This document shows positions 4,957-6,183 of a stretch of DNA of 6,183 nucleotides, piece by piece (position 1 is the stretch's first letter; every line of letters starts with the position of its first letter). The stretch is from Planctomycetota bacterium (GTDB taxonomy: Bacteria; Planctomycetota; Brocadiia; SM23-32). The stretch spans positions 1-6,183 of the forward strand of contig JAGYMJ010000220.1 of assembly GCA_018400625.1 (NCBI GenBank). The letters are read 5' to 3'. A program made the translations under genes and the position numbers. The notes beneath the pieces were generated by a model. That model was not told the DNA's origin. It saw only the letters and a program-made list of their open reading frames with translations, and did no database searches.

Positions 4957-6183
4957 AGCAATTAAAAAAAGAGTTAACACTGCTGCATGTTTTCTGCATC
5001 GCCTCCGGCGCCATGATAAGTTCCACTCTTTTTGTGCTGCCGGGCGCGGCCTACAGTTTTACCGGTCAAAGTCCTGCCATAGTGGTTTCTTATCTGCTGG
5101 CGGCCATTTTGTCCAGTGCCGGCATGTTCAGCATCGCGGAGATAGCGACGGCGATGCCGAAAGCGGGGGGTGATTATTTTTTCATATCCCGCACTCTGGG
5201 CCCTGCGGTCGGTTCTGTTTCTGGGCTTCTCAGCTGGTTTGCTCTTTCGATGAAGAGCGCTTTCGCGCTCGTGGGTATGGCCGCCTTTATACGGCTGTTC
5301 CCGCCGCTTACCGACACGCCTATCGCAGTGGCGGGCGGAGTTTTCTGCCTGTTTTTCGTGCTGTTGAATATAATAGGTGTCAAGGCGGCCGCACGGGTGC
5401 AGGTGCTGCTGGTGTTCGGGTTGTTCGCGCTCATGGTGCTCTATCTGACGGCCGGTCTGCCGGAGGTGGATCTGGGCCGTTTCGAGCCCTTTGCTCCGGG
5501 CGGTGTTACGCCGGTACTGGCCGGCGTCGGGTTCATATTCGTGGGCTATGGCGGTCTGCTGAAGGTTGTGAGCGTGGGGGAAGAGCTGAAAGACCCCGTA
5601 AAAAACATCCCGCGGGGTCTTTTGCTCTCATTGGCAATTGTCGGGCTGTTTTATTTGTTGATGGTTTTTGTGACGGTCGGCGTGCTGCCGGCGCAGGAAC
5701 TGGCCGGCAACCTCACGCCCATCTCCGACGGCGCGGAGAAGATTCTCGGACGCCCTGGCTTCTACCTGCTGAGCCTGGCGGCCATATTTGCTTTTTTTTC
5801 CACGGCGAACGCCGGTATTGCCAGCGCTTCGCGTTATCTGCTTGCACTGGGTCGTGATGAACTCATTCCTTCCGCTTTTGCGAGGGTAAGCCAACGCTTT
5901 CAGACTCCTGTAGTATCCATCGTGACGACGGGGGTTTTTATAATCGCTGTGCTGCTGCTGCCGCTTGACATCCTGGTGCGCGCCGCCTCGACGATTATCG
6001 TTCTAACCTTCATACTCGCCTGTCTGGCCCACATTATTATTCGGGAGAGCAAGCTCCAGAACTACCGTCCCGGCTTCCGCGCCCCCCTTTATCCCTTTCT
6101 TCAGATAGCCGGGATAGTGGGTTATGTGGGAGCCATCTATTTACTCGGGTTTCCTGCACTTATCGTCTGCCTACTCATGGGCG
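4953..6183 (+). CDS. APC-superfamily amino acid permease, 3' end outside window
   Basis: An uninterrupted frame of 410 codons reaches the right edge, so the C-terminus is missing. It encodes an inner-membrane, multi-helix transporter of the amino acid-polyamine-organocation superfamily, probably importing amino acids or amines with cation coupling or by exchange. TM1 (about 10-31) holds the broken-helix motif SGAMISSTLFVLPG. After TM2 come Glu63 and PKAGG (69-73), typical of the family. The TM6 region, GFIFVGYGGLLKVVSVGEE, leads to the signature EELKDPVKNIP (210-220). About eleven hydrophobic segments can be counted in the visible part. Members of this kind sometimes carry a C-terminal universal-stress domain, which cannot be checked here. 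ATG 4953 is the only reasonable start: an in-frame stop lies at 4923-4925 and no ribosome site is visible. It forms an operon with the RAM-domain gene. The sequence is visibly richer in GC than the genes to the left. Confidence 0.88.
   Translation, partial: MKQLKKELTLLHVFCIASGAMISSTLFVLPGAAYSFTGQSPAIVVSYLLAAILSSAGMFSIAEIATAMPKAGGDYFFISRTLGPAVGSVSGLLSWFALSMKSAFALVGMAAFIRLFPPLTDTPIAVAGGVFCLFFVLLNIIGVKAAARVQVLLVFGLFALMVLYLTAGLPEVDLGRFEPFAPGGVTPVLAGVGFIFVGYGGLLKVVSVGEELKDPVKNIPRGLLLSLAIVGLFYLLMVFVTVGVLPAQELAGNLTPISDGAEKILGRPGFYLLSLAAIFAFFSTANAGIASASRYLLALGRDELIPSAFARVSQRFQTPVVSIVTTGVFIIAVLLLPLDILVRAASTIIVLTFILACLAHIIIRESKLQNYRPGFRAPLYPFLQIAGIVGYVGAIYLLGFPALIVCLLMG

Overview
The window is bacterial chromosome with five protein genes, all on the + strand, plus the possible tail of a sixth gene at the left edge. 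Shine-Dalgarno sites are clear for some genes (the ROK-like protein and the Lrp/AsnC-domain protein) and absent for others (mnmE, the permease). The unusual N-terminus of MnmE (DTIVAVSSAQG in place of the common ATPPGRG type) and the ROK-like plus LmbE pair would fit a planctomycete or another PVC-group bacterium. That placement is an impression from memory of the families and is weakly held.

Layout: 1-52 may hold the RG-rich C-terminus of an upstream protein. 53-242 is a leader with a degenerate palindromic repeat and an AT-rich perfect inverted repeat. 243-1655 encodes a ROK-like sugar-kinase-fold protein with an extra N-terminal domain of about 160 residues. 1753-2610 encodes a PIG-L/LmbE zinc deacetylase. 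2670-4094 encodes MnmE, the tRNA wobble-uridine modification GTPase. 4095-4616 is a 522-base gap filled mainly by three related palindromic elements and two good sigma-70-type promoters. 4617-4925 encodes a stand-alone Lrp/AsnC ligand-binding (RAM) domain protein. 4953 to the right edge encodes an APC-superfamily amino acid permease that runs out of the window.

How the genes may work together: the ROK-like protein and the LmbE deacetylase plausibly act on the same amino-sugar type of substrate, by inference from family and adjacency. MnmE is a housekeeping gene that follows them. The RAM protein and the permease are 27 bases apart and look like an amino-acid sensing and uptake operon under its own promoters. 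Base composition is visibly more GC-rich from about 4617 onward than in the ROK-LmbE-mnmE block.

The most notable non-coding signal is a family of imperfect palindromes of about 85 bases. Two clear copies, at 4096-4180 and 4404-4488, are both exactly 85 bases long. There are two degenerate copies, at about 4277-4358 and 38-104. They share an outer CACGT/ACGTG stem, an inner CCACCG/CGGTGG-type stem and GTAA/TTAC ends. A perfect-consensus promoter (TTGACA, 17 bases, TATAAT) starts at the edge of one degenerate copy and reads straight into the best-formed copy upstream of the RAM-permease genes.
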